Notes: a model not told the origin generated them from the letters alone. A DNA stretch of 64,000 bases from Candidatus Obscuribacterales bacterium (GCA_019744775.1 JAIETZ010000006.1:105092-169091); one strand, 5' to 3'; positions 45,428-53,585 are shown, counted from the stretch's first letter. A program made the numbers and translations.

Positions 45428-46423
45428 ATGAAAAAGCGCGTACTCATAACCGGAATAACAGGCATGGCCGGTTCACATCTGGCGGATTTGTTATTAGCAG
45501 AAGCCCCGGACTATGAAATCTTCGGCACCAAGCGCTGGCGCAGTTCTCTTACCAACGTCGCTCATTTAGATGGAAAAGTTAAGTTTATTGACTGCAATTT
45601 GACCGACAGCACAGCTTGCTTGAAGCTTATTGAAACAACACGCCCCGATTATGTCTTTCACTTAGCCGCGCAAAGCTTTGTACCGCACTCCTGGCAAAAC
45701 CCCAATGCCACTTTGAGCGACAACATCATGATGCAATTGCATCTATTTGAAGCAATCAGATCAGTAGGCATTGATCCTGTAATTCAGATAGCACTGAGCT
45801 CTGAAGAGTACGGCAAAGTTTTGCCACACGAAGTGCCGGTCAAAGAAAACAATCCTTTGCGACCGCTGAGCCCATATGCGGTAAGCAAAGTTGCTCAAGA
45901 CATGCTTGCTTATCAATACAATCAAAGCTATGGATTTAAAACCATTCGCACCAGAGCCTTCAATCATGAAGGACCAAGACGCGGCGAGGTGTTTGTAACA
46001 TCCAACTTCGCTAAGCAAATTGCTGAAATTGAGGCAGGATTGAAACCACCACAATTGAAAGTCGGCAATCTAAATGCCAGACGCGACTGGAGCGATGTAA
46101 GAGACGTTGCTCGCGCCTACTGGCTGTCAGTTCAGCATTGCGTACCTGGAGAAGAGTACGTAATTGCCTCCGGACAGACTCGTTCCATTCAAGAGCTTTT
46201 GGACTTCCTGCTCAGCCAAACAAAATCAAAGATAGAAGTAGTTGTCGATCCAACTCGCCTGCGCCCGTCTGACGTGGAACTCCTGCAGGGCGATCCAAGT
46301 AAATTCATCAAAGCTACCGGCTGGAAGCCACGCTATACATTTGAGCAAACAATGGGCGATTTGCTCGAATACTGGCGTGAGCAAATCCGCAGCGGCAACA
46401 GTGTCATTGGTGTCGGCTCGTAA
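45428..46423 (+). CDS. gmd: GDP-mannose 4,6-dehydratase-type SDR
   Basis: This 331-residue SDR has GITGMAG at 9-15, HLAAQSFVPHSW, ALSSEEYG with the active-site Ser/Glu (124-126), Y150-x3-K154 (YAVSK), and the Gmd block RTRAFNHEGPRRGEVF followed by RDWSDVRDVARAYWL. It should convert GDP-mannose to GDP-4-keto-6-deoxymannose, the substrate for the adjacent fcl product. A 4-reductase (RMD) function cannot be excluded from sequence alone. It ends directly against the convergent ATP-grasp gene. Confidence 0.87.
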   Translation: MKKRVLITGITGMAGSHLADLLLAEAPDYEIFGTKRWRSSLTNVAHLDGKVKFIDCNLTDSTACLKLIETTRPDYVFHLAAQSFVPHSWQNPNATLSDNIMMQLHLFEAIRSVGIDPVIQIALSSEEYGKVLPHEVPVKENNPLRPLSPYAVSKVAQDMLAYQYNQSYGFKTIRTRAFNHEGPRRGEVFVTSNFAKQIAEIEAGLKPPQLKVGNLNARRDWSDVRDVARAYWLSVQHCVPGEEYVIASGQTRSIQELLDFLLSQTKSKIEVVVDPTRLRPSDVELLQGDPSKFIKATGWKPRYTFEQTMGDLLEYWREQIRSGNSVIGVGS

Positions 46424-47395
46424 TTACTTGCCTTCAACAAGCAATCCAGCAAGTCTTTGTGCTATAGGAAGTTCCAATGCTTCTTGAAGCCAAAGAAATT
46501 GCCCCTGTGGATTTAGTTCAAAAAATACAAACCGCCCATCCGGCGTCAAAGCAAAATCAAAAGCAGCATAGACCAATCCCAGGTTTTTCATGAGTTGTCG
46601 ACACTTGGACTCAATATCATCCGGTAGTTTGAACTTGCTTAGTTTGTTATTTCGAGCCACGCGCCAATCCAACTTGGCTCCTTCTACTTGCGGTTCAATT
46701 TTCACCGCAAAGATTTCATCACCAACAACCATTACTCTCAAGTCGCAGATTTTTTCAATTTTTTCCTGAAAAAGCTGCAGTGAATACTTAGTTTGTTCCA
46801 AATGGGATAGATCAGTTTCACGAAATTCAAGCGTGGGCATTCCCCGTGGCTGCTCTTGTTCAGGAAAATATTGCCAGCTCGCCTCGTCGATAAGCTTGTA
46901 AATGATTCTATTTGAAAAGCGCTCAGCAAATTGTTTTATCAGTTTGGGATCGTTGCTGACTAATGTATGTGGGATTTTGAAGCCTGCATCCTGAGCAATT
47001 TTCAATTGATTCAGCTTGATTAGTGCCTCTTGCTGCTTAGTAGGATTATTTACCCAAAAGGCGTGCGACAGAGTTCTATAAATCCCCTCCAGCGCCCTTC
47101 CAGACTCCCAGTTGACCAAAGCTTCCAGCCACCGCTTGGGCATACTACCGCTCTTTGGTGTACCAGGACGCCTGTACCAAATGGCATCAAATGCACCTAA
47201 TTCAAATGTTTGGGAATCCTGTGAAACAAGACTGGCACACTCATTGCCGCCCAGCTCAAACCCCAGCAAGCTTTCTTGCGGAATCCTGCGCGCGGACCAG
47301 ACAACAACTTTACACTTGAGCTTGTCCAACTCGTCACAAACAGCACGAGTATGAACGTCTTTATCAGGCGCCAGAATGAGAATACTTCTGCTCAT
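46424..47395 (-). CDS. MvdD/RimK-like ATP-grasp peptide ligase
   Basis: This 323-residue protein has the landmarks of MvdC/MvdD-type ATP-grasp enzymes: IWYRRP (72-77), FWVNNP (113-118), the QLKIAQDAGFKIPHTLVSN region (from 130), DLRVMVVGDEIFA (218-230), DWR (243-245) and the metal-binding FELNPQGQ (292-299). In microviridin and other graspetide pathways such enzymes form ester or amide links between side chains of a precursor peptide. All catalytic blocks appear intact. It overlaps by 4 nt a 60-codon ORF directly upstream and is divergent from a kinase/PqqD-type operon. The substrate is unknown. Confidence 0.87.
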   Translation of the reverse strand: MSRSILILAPDKDVHTRAVCDELDKLKCKVVVWSARRIPQESLLGFELGGNECASLVSQDSQTFELGAFDAIWYRRPGTPKSGSMPKRWLEALVNWESGRALEGIYRTLSHAFWVNNPTKQQEALIKLNQLKIAQDAGFKIPHTLVSNDPKLIKQFAERFSNRIIYKLIDEASWQYFPEQEQPRGMPTLEFRETDLSHLEQTKYSLQLFQEKIEKICDLRVMVVGDEIFAVKIEPQVEGAKLDWRVARNNKLSKFKLPDDIESKCRQLMKNLGLVYAAFDFALTPDGRFVFFELNPQGQFLWLQEALELPIAQRLAGLLVEGK

Positions 47396-47574
47396 ATATT
47401 TTCATCGCAAATTGCAGAAGCAACATCGCAGATTGGATCTGAATATTTCGACCACAAGGGCGCACAAATGTTATCAGGCTCACCCCACATTATGTCCGCA
47501 TACTCACTGGTCTGACGCAGCCACCAGGCACGTAAAAAGAAAGGCACCAAATTGGCTAGCTGAGAATTGTCCAT
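47392..47574 (-). CDS. Small ORF, candidate substrate or partner of the ATP-grasp enzyme
   Basis: This 60-codon ORF starts at ATG 47574 with AGG about 7 nt upstream, and its stop overlaps the ATP-grasp start (ATGA). The product has three Trp, three Cys (37, 49, 56) and an acidic C-terminal third (SDPICDVASAICDENI) preceded by LWSKYS. No signal peptide and no recognised family. Graspetide cores need Asp/Glu plus Ser/Thr/Lys, which this tail has; that makes it a candidate precursor, but the usual conserved leader motif is not seen. It may instead be a small accessory protein. Confidence 0.5.
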   Translation of the reverse strand: MDNSQLANLVPFFLRAWWLRQTSEYADIMWGEPDNICAPLWSKYSDPICDVASAICDENI

Positions 47575-47602
47575 GTAGCCTATATTACATCAAGGAAGAA
47601 TC

Positions 47603-47631
47603 TTGCAGAATCGCTTCGGACTGCTGATAAA
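47603..47631 (+). promoter_or_regulatory. Weak promoter candidate for the AlkP/kinase/PqqD operon
   Basis: TTGCAG (47603-47608), a 17-nt spacer and GATAAA (47626-47631) predict a start about 3 nt before the GTG at 47641. The -35 is a poor match. It lies in the 66-bp region divergent from the 60-codon ORF. Confidence 0.3.
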
Positions 47632-47640
47632 ATTTATAAA

Positions 47641-48957
47641 GTGACTAGCCAAACAAACACTGCAAAAAAAATGCTGCTCATTAGCCTAGATGGGCTATCA
47701 GCTGAGCAGTTCCGATATCTGTCAACAACATTTGGCTTACTCAATACCTATTTAAAGTCAGGCATTAAGAAGCTGACCAGCAATACTCTGAGTTCAACTC
47801 AGGGAGCATGGGGCGAAATCTTATCCGGCAAGCCTTGGTGGGAAACCGGCTGTGTAGGATACGCCGTTCCAAAAAATAGTCTTTGCGACTTGGAAGTTAG
47901 CAGCGAGTCTTCTTACAAGCTTGATTCCGCAATGACACAGCTACCAAGTCTTGTCGTCAACGTGCCTTTGTTGGAACCAAAAGACAGGCTCTGGCTTTCC
48001 GAAGGCTTGTCAGCCATCAGCGTTAATCCGAAAAGACTGATGTCTAGTGAACCTTTTAAGTCGTATCAAGCCCGTCCGTTTTCTTCACCGGCATATTTCT
48101 TGGGAAAACCTTTTGAAGGCACTCGACTCTGTCTTGAAGCGGAAAAGCAAAGACTCATCTGCGCCGAAGCCTTGGCTCGCGAAAACAATTGGCAATTAGG
48201 CATCATCCGCCTAACTACTTTTGATCAGTTAGCTCACTTGCTCGGCAACGACTATCTTGGCAAAACCACTCTGGCAATCCGCCCGGAAATTGAGTCTTTC
48301 ATCAGCGAAATCAACGATGTGCTTGAACGTATTATTGAATCTGCAAAACCATCAACAGTTGCCGTTATGTCTTCGTACTCACACGTCGAGTGCAAGAAAC
48401 GCATCAGCCTGAATCAGCTATTGGCACAATTAGGATTCTGCACACTTAAGGATAAAGCCTTGGTACAAAAAGAACAGGTTTTGCGATATGAGTCAACAAT
48501 TGCTCTGTCCACCAGAAAAGTTTCCTCACCCTTAATTTCTACAACAAACGCTTTTGTTGAAGAATCTTGCATCGCAGCTTCTCCTATTCAAGGTGCCATT
48601 TATGTAAACGTAAAAGACCGATTCAAAAATGGAATCGTCTCCCGCGATAGCCAGCAGTCTCATGTCAAGCAAGTTGAATCACAGCTGAAGTCGGCATTGC
48701 ATGAAGCAGGTGTGACCAATTTCAATATTGAGTTAAATCCGGAACCAACAAATTCCTCAAAGACGCCTGCTCCTGATTTAATGGTGTACGCAGATGGAGT
48801 CGACTTTCATAACCTCTACGATGCTCCTGTTGTTGACTCCTTTAGCCATCCAATTAGTTGTCACTCCACAAACGGCTTTGTTTGCATAGATAATAATGAC
48901 GGAGATTATTTAAGTCGCTTATCACTGCATAGGTTGTTGGAAGCGAGGCTAAATTGA
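47641..48957 (+). CDS. Alkaline-phosphatase-fold protein with degenerate metal site
   Basis: This 438-residue protein has the type I phosphodiesterase/nucleotide pyrophosphatase opening MLLISLDGLSAEQF (metal Asp), a nucleophile region NTLSSTQGAWGEILSGKPWW, and TTFDQLAHLLG matching the D-x3-H metal ligands. The canonical S-D-H-G block is replaced by MSSYSHVE, so one metal site lacks its Asp-His pair; HSTNGF keeps the last His. It may be a binding protein or a hydrolase with altered metals. The start is GTG 47641; ATG 47671 is possible. Its stop overlaps the next start by 4 nt. Confidence 0.72.
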   Translation: MTSQTNTAKKMLLISLDGLSAEQFRYLSTTFGLLNTYLKSGIKKLTSNTLSSTQGAWGEILSGKPWWETGCVGYAVPKNSLCDLEVSSESSYKLDSAMTQLPSLVVNVPLLEPKDRLWLSEGLSAISVNPKRLMSSEPFKSYQARPFSSPAYFLGKPFEGTRLCLEAEKQRLICAEALARENNWQLGIIRLTTFDQLAHLLGNDYLGKTTLAIRPEIESFISEINDVLERIIESAKPSTVAVMSSYSHVECKKRISLNQLLAQLGFCTLKDKALVQKEQVLRYESTIALSTRKVSSPLISTTNAFVEESCIAASPIQGAIYVNVKDRFKNGIVSRDSQQSHVKQVESQLKSALHEAGVTNFNIELNPEPTNSSKTPAPDLMVYADGVDFHNLYDAPVVDSFSHPISCHSTNGFVCIDNNDGDYLSRLSLHRLLEARLN

Positions 48958-49766
48958 ATTCGCACATTTATATACTCGGCAGTCACCTTTATCATCTTCA
49001 GTCTAAAGATGGCGAACTTTTGGAACTACTAAATAAACTGCTGCCAAACTATGACAGCAGTATGCACGCGAACAATTACATCAACACTGCCATCGAAACA
49101 ATTGACTTGGATGGACCTCTTCCTATACGAGGACTGGATCAATCCTTATTTGCCAAAGATAATCCGGAAATAGCGTTAATAGGACTCTTAGACCGCTGTC
49201 TAGCTGATCATGCAGGTTACCTTTGGATTGACGCCTCAGCACTCTTAACTCCACAAGGCGCACTTGTTTTGCTATCTGGTCCATCCCATAGCGGCAAAAC
49301 CACCCTTACCTTGTCTATGGCATTGGCGCACAATTGGAAAATCTTGGCCGAAGATATCGTACTCATTGATTTGAAAACTGGACTACTGGTCCCATTTGCC
49401 AGACCCCTTTCGCTGCGATCGGACACAGCCGGCAAAATTAAAACAGCAACCGGACTTGATGTCGGGTCGTTTGTCTTAGAAGGATGGCTCACCAATAGCC
49501 AGTGGTACAGTCTTAAACCGGTGCCGGCCAACTTCGACCTAGCCATAGACTTAGCTGTAACCGATAAGGATGCAGCAACCAGCCTAAAAATTAACACTGT
49601 GGAGAATGGCGAGTTTCTGCGAAGCCTGATTACCCATTCAAATGCGCTTCGTTACGACAATGGTGTCCAAGTCTTATCGAGCGCGTTTGCCAAAGCAACG
49701 CTCAACTTGCTGTCAGGCGGCTCACCTAGGGACAGAATCAACCATTTGCTCAAGCTAGGCTGCTAA
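48954..49766 (+). CDS. HprK-like kinase (HPr kinase fold), peptide-system type
   Basis: This 270-residue protein has a P-loop GPSHSGKTTLT (109-119) and LAEDIVLIDL (131-140), the HprK-type nucleotide/acceptor loop, in a fold like the C-terminal half of HPr kinase/phosphorylase. The length and missing N-terminal domain fit the HprK-related proteins found in RiPP and PqqD-linked loci; in lasso-peptide clusters (PadeK, ThcoK) such kinases phosphorylate the precursor. It starts at TTG 48954 (TTGA overlap with the previous stop), so is translationally coupled. The likely substrate is the small peptide encoded at 50146. Confidence 0.82.
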   Translation: MNSHIYILGSHLYHLQSKDGELLELLNKLLPNYDSSMHANNYINTAIETIDLDGPLPIRGLDQSLFAKDNPEIALIGLLDRCLADHAGYLWIDASALLTPQGALVLLSGPSHSGKTTLTLSMALAHNWKILAEDIVLIDLKTGLLVPFARPLSLRSDTAGKIKTATGLDVGSFVLEGWLTNSQWYSLKPVPANFDLAIDLAVTDKDAATSLKINTVENGEFLRSLITHSNALRYDNGVQVLSSAFAKATLNLLSGGSPRDRINHLLKLGC

Positions 49767-49775
49767 AATGAGCCA

Positions 49776-50054
49776 ATGCATTATCAACGCAATGATGAAA
49801 TTAAGACAACTCTGATGCCGGATGGTCATGTGGTTCTATTTAACACAAAGACCGAATGGGCTCAGGTGTTAAACCCTGTCGGCGCTCTGGTCTGGGAGTA
49901 TTGCGATGGGACTACTTCCGTCATGGAAATGACAGACGAAATCAGCAAGTTGCTGGAGACCGATAAGACTGCATTGCAAAATGATGTTAATTCCTTGATT
50001 GACGAACTTTTGACCCAAGGACTAATTAAACAGGCGCAGCCAAGTAAGCCATAA
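49776..50054 (+). CDS. PqqD-family peptide-binding protein (RRE)
   Basis: This 92-residue protein has the PqqD winged-helix pattern: an N-terminal beta hairpin (TTLMPDGHVVLFN), LNPVGALVWEYCDGTTSVMEM, then helices to LIDELLTQGLIKQ. PqqD/RRE domains bind the leader of a precursor peptide and present it to modifying enzymes. It starts 9 nt after the kinase stop and precedes a 70-aa peptide gene. Kinase plus PqqD plus small peptide suggests ribosomal peptide modification. No lasso protease (B2) or cyclase (asparagine synthetase-like) is present. Confidence 0.87.
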   Translation: MHYQRNDEIKTTLMPDGHVVLFNTKTEWAQVLNPVGALVWEYCDGTTSVMEMTDEISKLLETDKTALQNDVNSLIDELLTQGLIKQAQPSKP

Positions 50055-50082
50055 GCCAGGCTGAGCTTAGCTTTTGCCGTGC

Positions 50083-50091
50083 TGATATAAT
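50083..50091 (+). promoter_or_regulatory. Extended -10 promoter of the small peptide gene
   Basis: TGATATAAT gives a consensus TATAAT (50086-50091) preceded by TGn. No good -35 is seen, as usual for extended -10 promoters. Transcription would start near 50098, giving a leader of about 48 nt with AAGGT (50133-50137) 8 nt before the ATG. The peptide gene can thus be expressed apart from the enzymes upstream. Confidence 0.6.
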
Positions 50092-50145
50092 ATGCTTTAG
50101 GGGGAGCTTGGTCTTCAAGTAGGGCTAGCCATAAGGTCGAAAACC

Positions 50146-50358
50146 ATGACACACGACAACCAAAACGACATCACCATCAAAGACGCTAACTCTCCGGCCA
50201 GCGACAAAAGCATAAGCCGGAAAGAGTTTGTGCACTTGGTCTTGAAGCGCGGTGCCATAGCAGGCGCAATCGTTGCGGCCCCCAAAATTATCGATAAATT
50301 TCTAGTACCACCAGTCTATGCAGGCACTAGCACACAACCTCATGGACACTTGGCCTAA
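50146..50358 (+). CDS. Small exported peptide with Tat-like leader, candidate RiPP precursor
   Basis: This 70-residue protein has a polar N-terminus (1-22), a Tat-like signal SRKEFVHLVLKRGAIAG (from 24; twin basic RK rather than RR), a hydrophobic core, and a possible signal peptidase site VYA-G (57-60). Cleavage would release 11 residues, GTSTQPHGHLA, rich in Thr/Ser/His. It has its own promoter and follows HprK-like and PqqD-like genes. Thr/Ser in the tail could be kinase targets. It has no Asp/Glu in the tail, so is not a likely graspetide core. It could also be a small Tat-dependent protein of other function. Confidence 0.7.
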   Translation: MTHDNQNDITIKDANSPASDKSISRKEFVHLVLKRGAIAGAIVAAPKIIDKFLVPPVYAGTSTQPHGHLA

Positions 50359-50412
50359 ACTGGAACAATGCTTGCCGTGGTATAACTCCTGAGGACCTGA
50401 AAGAAAGGCCCT

Positions 50413-52860
50413 ATGGATACTGCATTAAATAATAAAGTTATGGCAACTTGGAAGACCTATGCTGGGGTCTTTTTAGTTACTGCCGCAACGCTGCTACTAG
50501 AATTACTACTGACCCGAATCTGGTCTGTCACAATGTGGTATCACTTTGCTTTTGTGGCAGTTTCACTCGCTATGTTTGGCATGACTGGCGGCGCTCTTTT
50601 AATTTACCTTATGCCGAACCGCTTCCCTCAGAACAAAACGGAAAGCCAACTATCGCTAGCTACATTATGCTTTGGCATATCTATCATTATCTCCTTCCTT
50701 TGTCACCTCGCCATGCCCTTCATGCCGGACAAATCATTGAGCGGTTTATTTGCTATGGGTCTTTCTTACTTGACCATATCCATTCCGTTTATATTTAGCG
50801 GTATCGTCATAACTCTGGCTCTCACGCGTTACTCTCAGCAAGTAAATAAGATGTATGCAGCTGATCTCTCAGGAGCTGCCATCGGTTGTCTTTTATTCAT
50901 CGGAATTCTAGACTTGGTCGACGGTCCCACAGCAGTAATCGTCTCTTCACTCGTAGCCCTTTGTGCTGCACTACTACTTTCGACCAATAAGAAACAAACT
51001 ATGGCAACAATCATCGCTGTGGTTTCGGTCGGGCTATTGGTAGTTCTGAATGTCTGGTCTGTGCAAATAAAACATCCTCTTGTGCGTCTAATGTGGGTAA
51101 AAGCCAACTTTCAAACGCCATCATATTTCGAACGTTGGAATTCACTATCACGCGTTTCTGTCGATGGCGACCCTGAGCACAGATTTGCTTCTCCAGATAT
51201 AGCAACTTCCAATCCTAGTGAAAAGGAGAAGGGCAAGCAATTACTACTGACCGTAGACTCACTTTACTCCACGCCATTGCCTGGGTTCAGCGGGAAGCTG
51301 GCAGATGCCGATTACTTGAAGCACGATATCAGCTTTTTGGCTCACTACCTAAGACAAGACGCTAATGTACTGGTAATTGGAGTCGGTGGGGGTCGCGATA
51401 TTCTGGCAGCTCTCAACTTCAATCAAAAATCAATTACCGCCGTTGAGATCAACAAAATATTTACCGATTTGCTCCTTAATACCTTTGCTGATTTCTCCAG
51501 CAATTTCGCACGTGACAAGAAAGTGACGCTTGTAAATGACGAGGCCCGTAGCTTTGCAAGCAGGCAAAAAGACAAGTTCGACATTATTCAGTTATCTTTC
51601 ATCAGCACGGGTACTGCTAGTTCCACAGGCGCCTTTGCTTTGACGGAAAACTCGCTCTATACAAAAGAAGCCTGGCAAATGCTTCTTAACCATTTAACTG
51701 ACGATGGGATTCTGACGTGCACTCGCAACTATTTCGTGGATGAGAAGGGACTGGCTCGTCCTGGCGAACTGCAACGCCTAATTTCCCTTGCTCGCGCCGC
51801 GCTTGAACAAAACAACATTGCCAGCCCGGAAGCTCATATTGTCTGCATATCGCATACTCCAAGCAAGGCGATAGACGAAGGCATCGCTTCAGTAACGATG
51901 CTGGTAGGCAAAAAGGCTTTTTCAGAAAAAGATTTGATAATTCTCGCTCAAGTAGCTAAGGACAACAACTTTAATATCTTGTTGACACCGAAATATTCAT
52001 CGGAACCATCGCTCAAGACATTGGCATCAGGCAACGGATTAGCTGAACTCACCAATGAATTTCCCACGCGGATCGATGCACCCACGGATGACAATCCGTT
52101 TTTCTTTTACATCTTGCGATTGGAGAAGCTTTTCACAACCAAAGCCAGCGAAGTAGGCACCTATGCAATTTACACCAAAGCAATGGAAATTCTTATCGAA
52201 TTACTGATTGTGGTCGTGGTGCTCACTGCTGCCTGCTTTGTCGTGCCATTGGCCTTAACCAATAAGTCTCTGAAATTGAAGCGAGATTTACCACTGCTTA
52301 CATTTTTCGCCTCAGTAGGACTCGGTTTTATGTTTATCGAAGTATCGCAGCTACAGCGTCTCGTTATATTCCTCGGACATCCGACTTATAGTCTGTCTGT
52401 TGTACTTTTCTCGCTGTTGTTATCTTCCGGACTGGGCAGCTATCTGGCAGGAATAATCAAACAAGATACGACTTATAAGGGCGACTTAACAAGACTCACA
52501 CTGTTACTCTTTGCACTTGGTGCATATGCGTACGTATCACCTGTAGTTGTTCATTCCCTACAAGCTGCCACTACGCCAGAGCGTGTCATAGCCACGATAG
52601 CGATGCTCTTTCCACTCGGACTGCTTATGGGTATGGCCGTTCCAGCGGGCTTGCGATTAGCTCAACAGGAGTCCGCAGAAATTCTTCCCTGGCTGTGGGG
52701 AGTTAACGGCGCAACATCTGTTTGTGCATCAGTGGTGGCAGTTGCCGTCGCTATCAACTGGGGACTTACCAATTCCTATTGGATTGGCGTAATTTGTTAT
52801 CTAGCAGCATGTACGGCATTCGCTTGCGCAAGAAAATCCTTACCGGAAAGCAAGTCTTAG
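50413..52860 (+). CDS. Polytopic membrane protein with spermidine-synthase-like domain
   Basis: This 815-residue protein has N-terminal membrane segments (about 15-220), a cytoplasmic SAM/aminopropyl-transferase-like Rossmann domain (VLVIGVGGGRDILAAL, AVEINKIF, then FDIIQLSF), and a second set of membrane segments from about 590 to the end. This is the SpeE-fused membrane family, known in many bacteria but without a settled reaction. The usual Asp of polyamine synthases in the GGGDG motif is here R-D (GGGRD). It follows the peptide gene by 54 nt in the same direction and may process or export its product; this is inference. Confidence 0.83.
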   Translation: MDTALNNKVMATWKTYAGVFLVTAATLLLELLLTRIWSVTMWYHFAFVAVSLAMFGMTGGALLIYLMPNRFPQNKTESQLSLATLCFGISIIISFLCHLAMPFMPDKSLSGLFAMGLSYLTISIPFIFSGIVITLALTRYSQQVNKMYAADLSGAAIGCLLFIGILDLVDGPTAVIVSSLVALCAALLLSTNKKQTMATIIAVVSVGLLVVLNVWSVQIKHPLVRLMWVKANFQTPSYFERWNSLSRVSVDGDPEHRFASPDIATSNPSEKEKGKQLLLTVDSLYSTPLPGFSGKLADADYLKHDISFLAHYLRQDANVLVIGVGGGRDILAALNFNQKSITAVEINKIFTDLLLNTFADFSSNFARDKKVTLVNDEARSFASRQKDKFDIIQLSFISTGTASSTGAFALTENSLYTKEAWQMLLNHLTDDGILTCTRNYFVDEKGLARPGELQRLISLARAALEQNNIASPEAHIVCISHTPSKAIDEGIASVTMLVGKKAFSEKDLIILAQVAKDNNFNILLTPKYSSEPSLKTLASGNGLAELTNEFPTRIDAPTDDNPFFFYILRLEKLFTTKASEVGTYAIYTKAMEILIELLIVVVVLTAACFVVPLALTNKSLKLKRDLPLLTFFASVGLGFMFIEVSQLQRLVIFLGHPTYSLSVVLFSLLLSSGLGSYLAGIIKQDTTYKGDLTRLTLLLFALGAYAYVSPVVVHSLQAATTPERVIATIAMLFPLGLLMGMAVPAGLRLAQQESAEILPWLWGVNGATSVCASVVAVAVAINWGLTNSYWIGVICYLAACTAFACARKSLPESKS

Positions 52861-53585
52861 CGTCGCGTAACAGCTAAGGGACTACTACCAAACATCTTTT
52901 CGATTTCTTTGGTCAATTCAGTCAAATCCTTAGCAGTATCAACTGTCCGCCAGAAAAATTTGGACTTATAGGCTCTCAATTGCCCGCTCTTAGCCAATCC
53001 CGGTAAAGTTGTCTCCTCATGATCGCCGACATCCGGCAAAAGATCAGTGATATCAGAATCAAGCAAATAAATACCGGCGTTAATCCAAAAAGGCAATTCC
53101 GGCTTTTCTCTAAAGCCAGTCACCAAGGCATTTTCCTCAATATCGACAATGCCATATGGGCTGCGCAAAGGGACCGTAACCAGCGTCGCAATTGATTTAT
53201 GCTGAGTATGCGTTTTGTAGAGATCGTCAATCGGCAAGTTGGTAATAAGGTCGCCGTTGAGAGCTATCAAAGGGCCACCATTGGCACTATTACGCAAATG
53301 AGTCATGCACGCCTTAAGCGCACCACCACGTCCCAGTGGCTTTTCCTCTACAAGATAGTCAATTTTGAGATCCCACTTGGAACCATCACCGAAATGCTTC
53401 TGGATAATCTCGTGTTGGTAGCCGCAGGCAATAGCCACGTGCTCAATGCCATAAGACTTTAACCAATGAAGCTGATAAGCTAAAAGCGGATTTCCAAGTA
53501 TTTCCACCATCGTTTTTGGACGGTCATCCGTCAGGGGCCGAAGCCTCTCCCCGCGTCCCCCGGCTAAGATAATGGCTTTTTTCAT
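52857..53585 (-). CDS. Sugar-1-phosphate nucleotidyltransferase
   Basis: This 242-residue protein opens with the nucleotidyltransferase motif AIILAGGRGERLRPLTDDRP and KTMVEILGNPLL, then has IALNGDLITNL with the metal-binding Asp and TGFREKPELPFWINAGIYLL. It lacks a C-terminal hexapeptide domain, as in RmlA-short, RfbF and HddC-like enzymes. It makes an NDP-sugar (NTP + sugar-1-P); the base and sugar are not clear. The gene is convergent with and overlaps the membrane protein by 4 nt, and is divergent from the sugar transferase. Confidence 0.88.
   Translation of the reverse strand: MKKAIILAGGRGERLRPLTDDRPKTMVEILGNPLLAYQLHWLKSYGIEHVAIACGYQHEIIQKHFGDGSKWDLKIDYLVEEKPLGRGGALKACMTHLRNSANGGPLIALNGDLITNLPIDDLYKTHTQHKSIATLVTVPLRSPYGIVDIEENALVTGFREKPELPFWINAGIYLLDSDITDLLPDVGDHEETTLPGLAKSGQLRAYKSKFFWRTVDTAKDLTELTKEIEKMFGSSPLAVTRR

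Noticed and set aside
50146-50358. Reading the 70-aa peptide as a lasso or graspetide precursor
   Set aside because: The tail GTSTQPHGHLA has no Asp/Glu for a lasso ring or ester link, and no YxxP leader motif of lasso precursors; only a more general modified-peptide role is kept.
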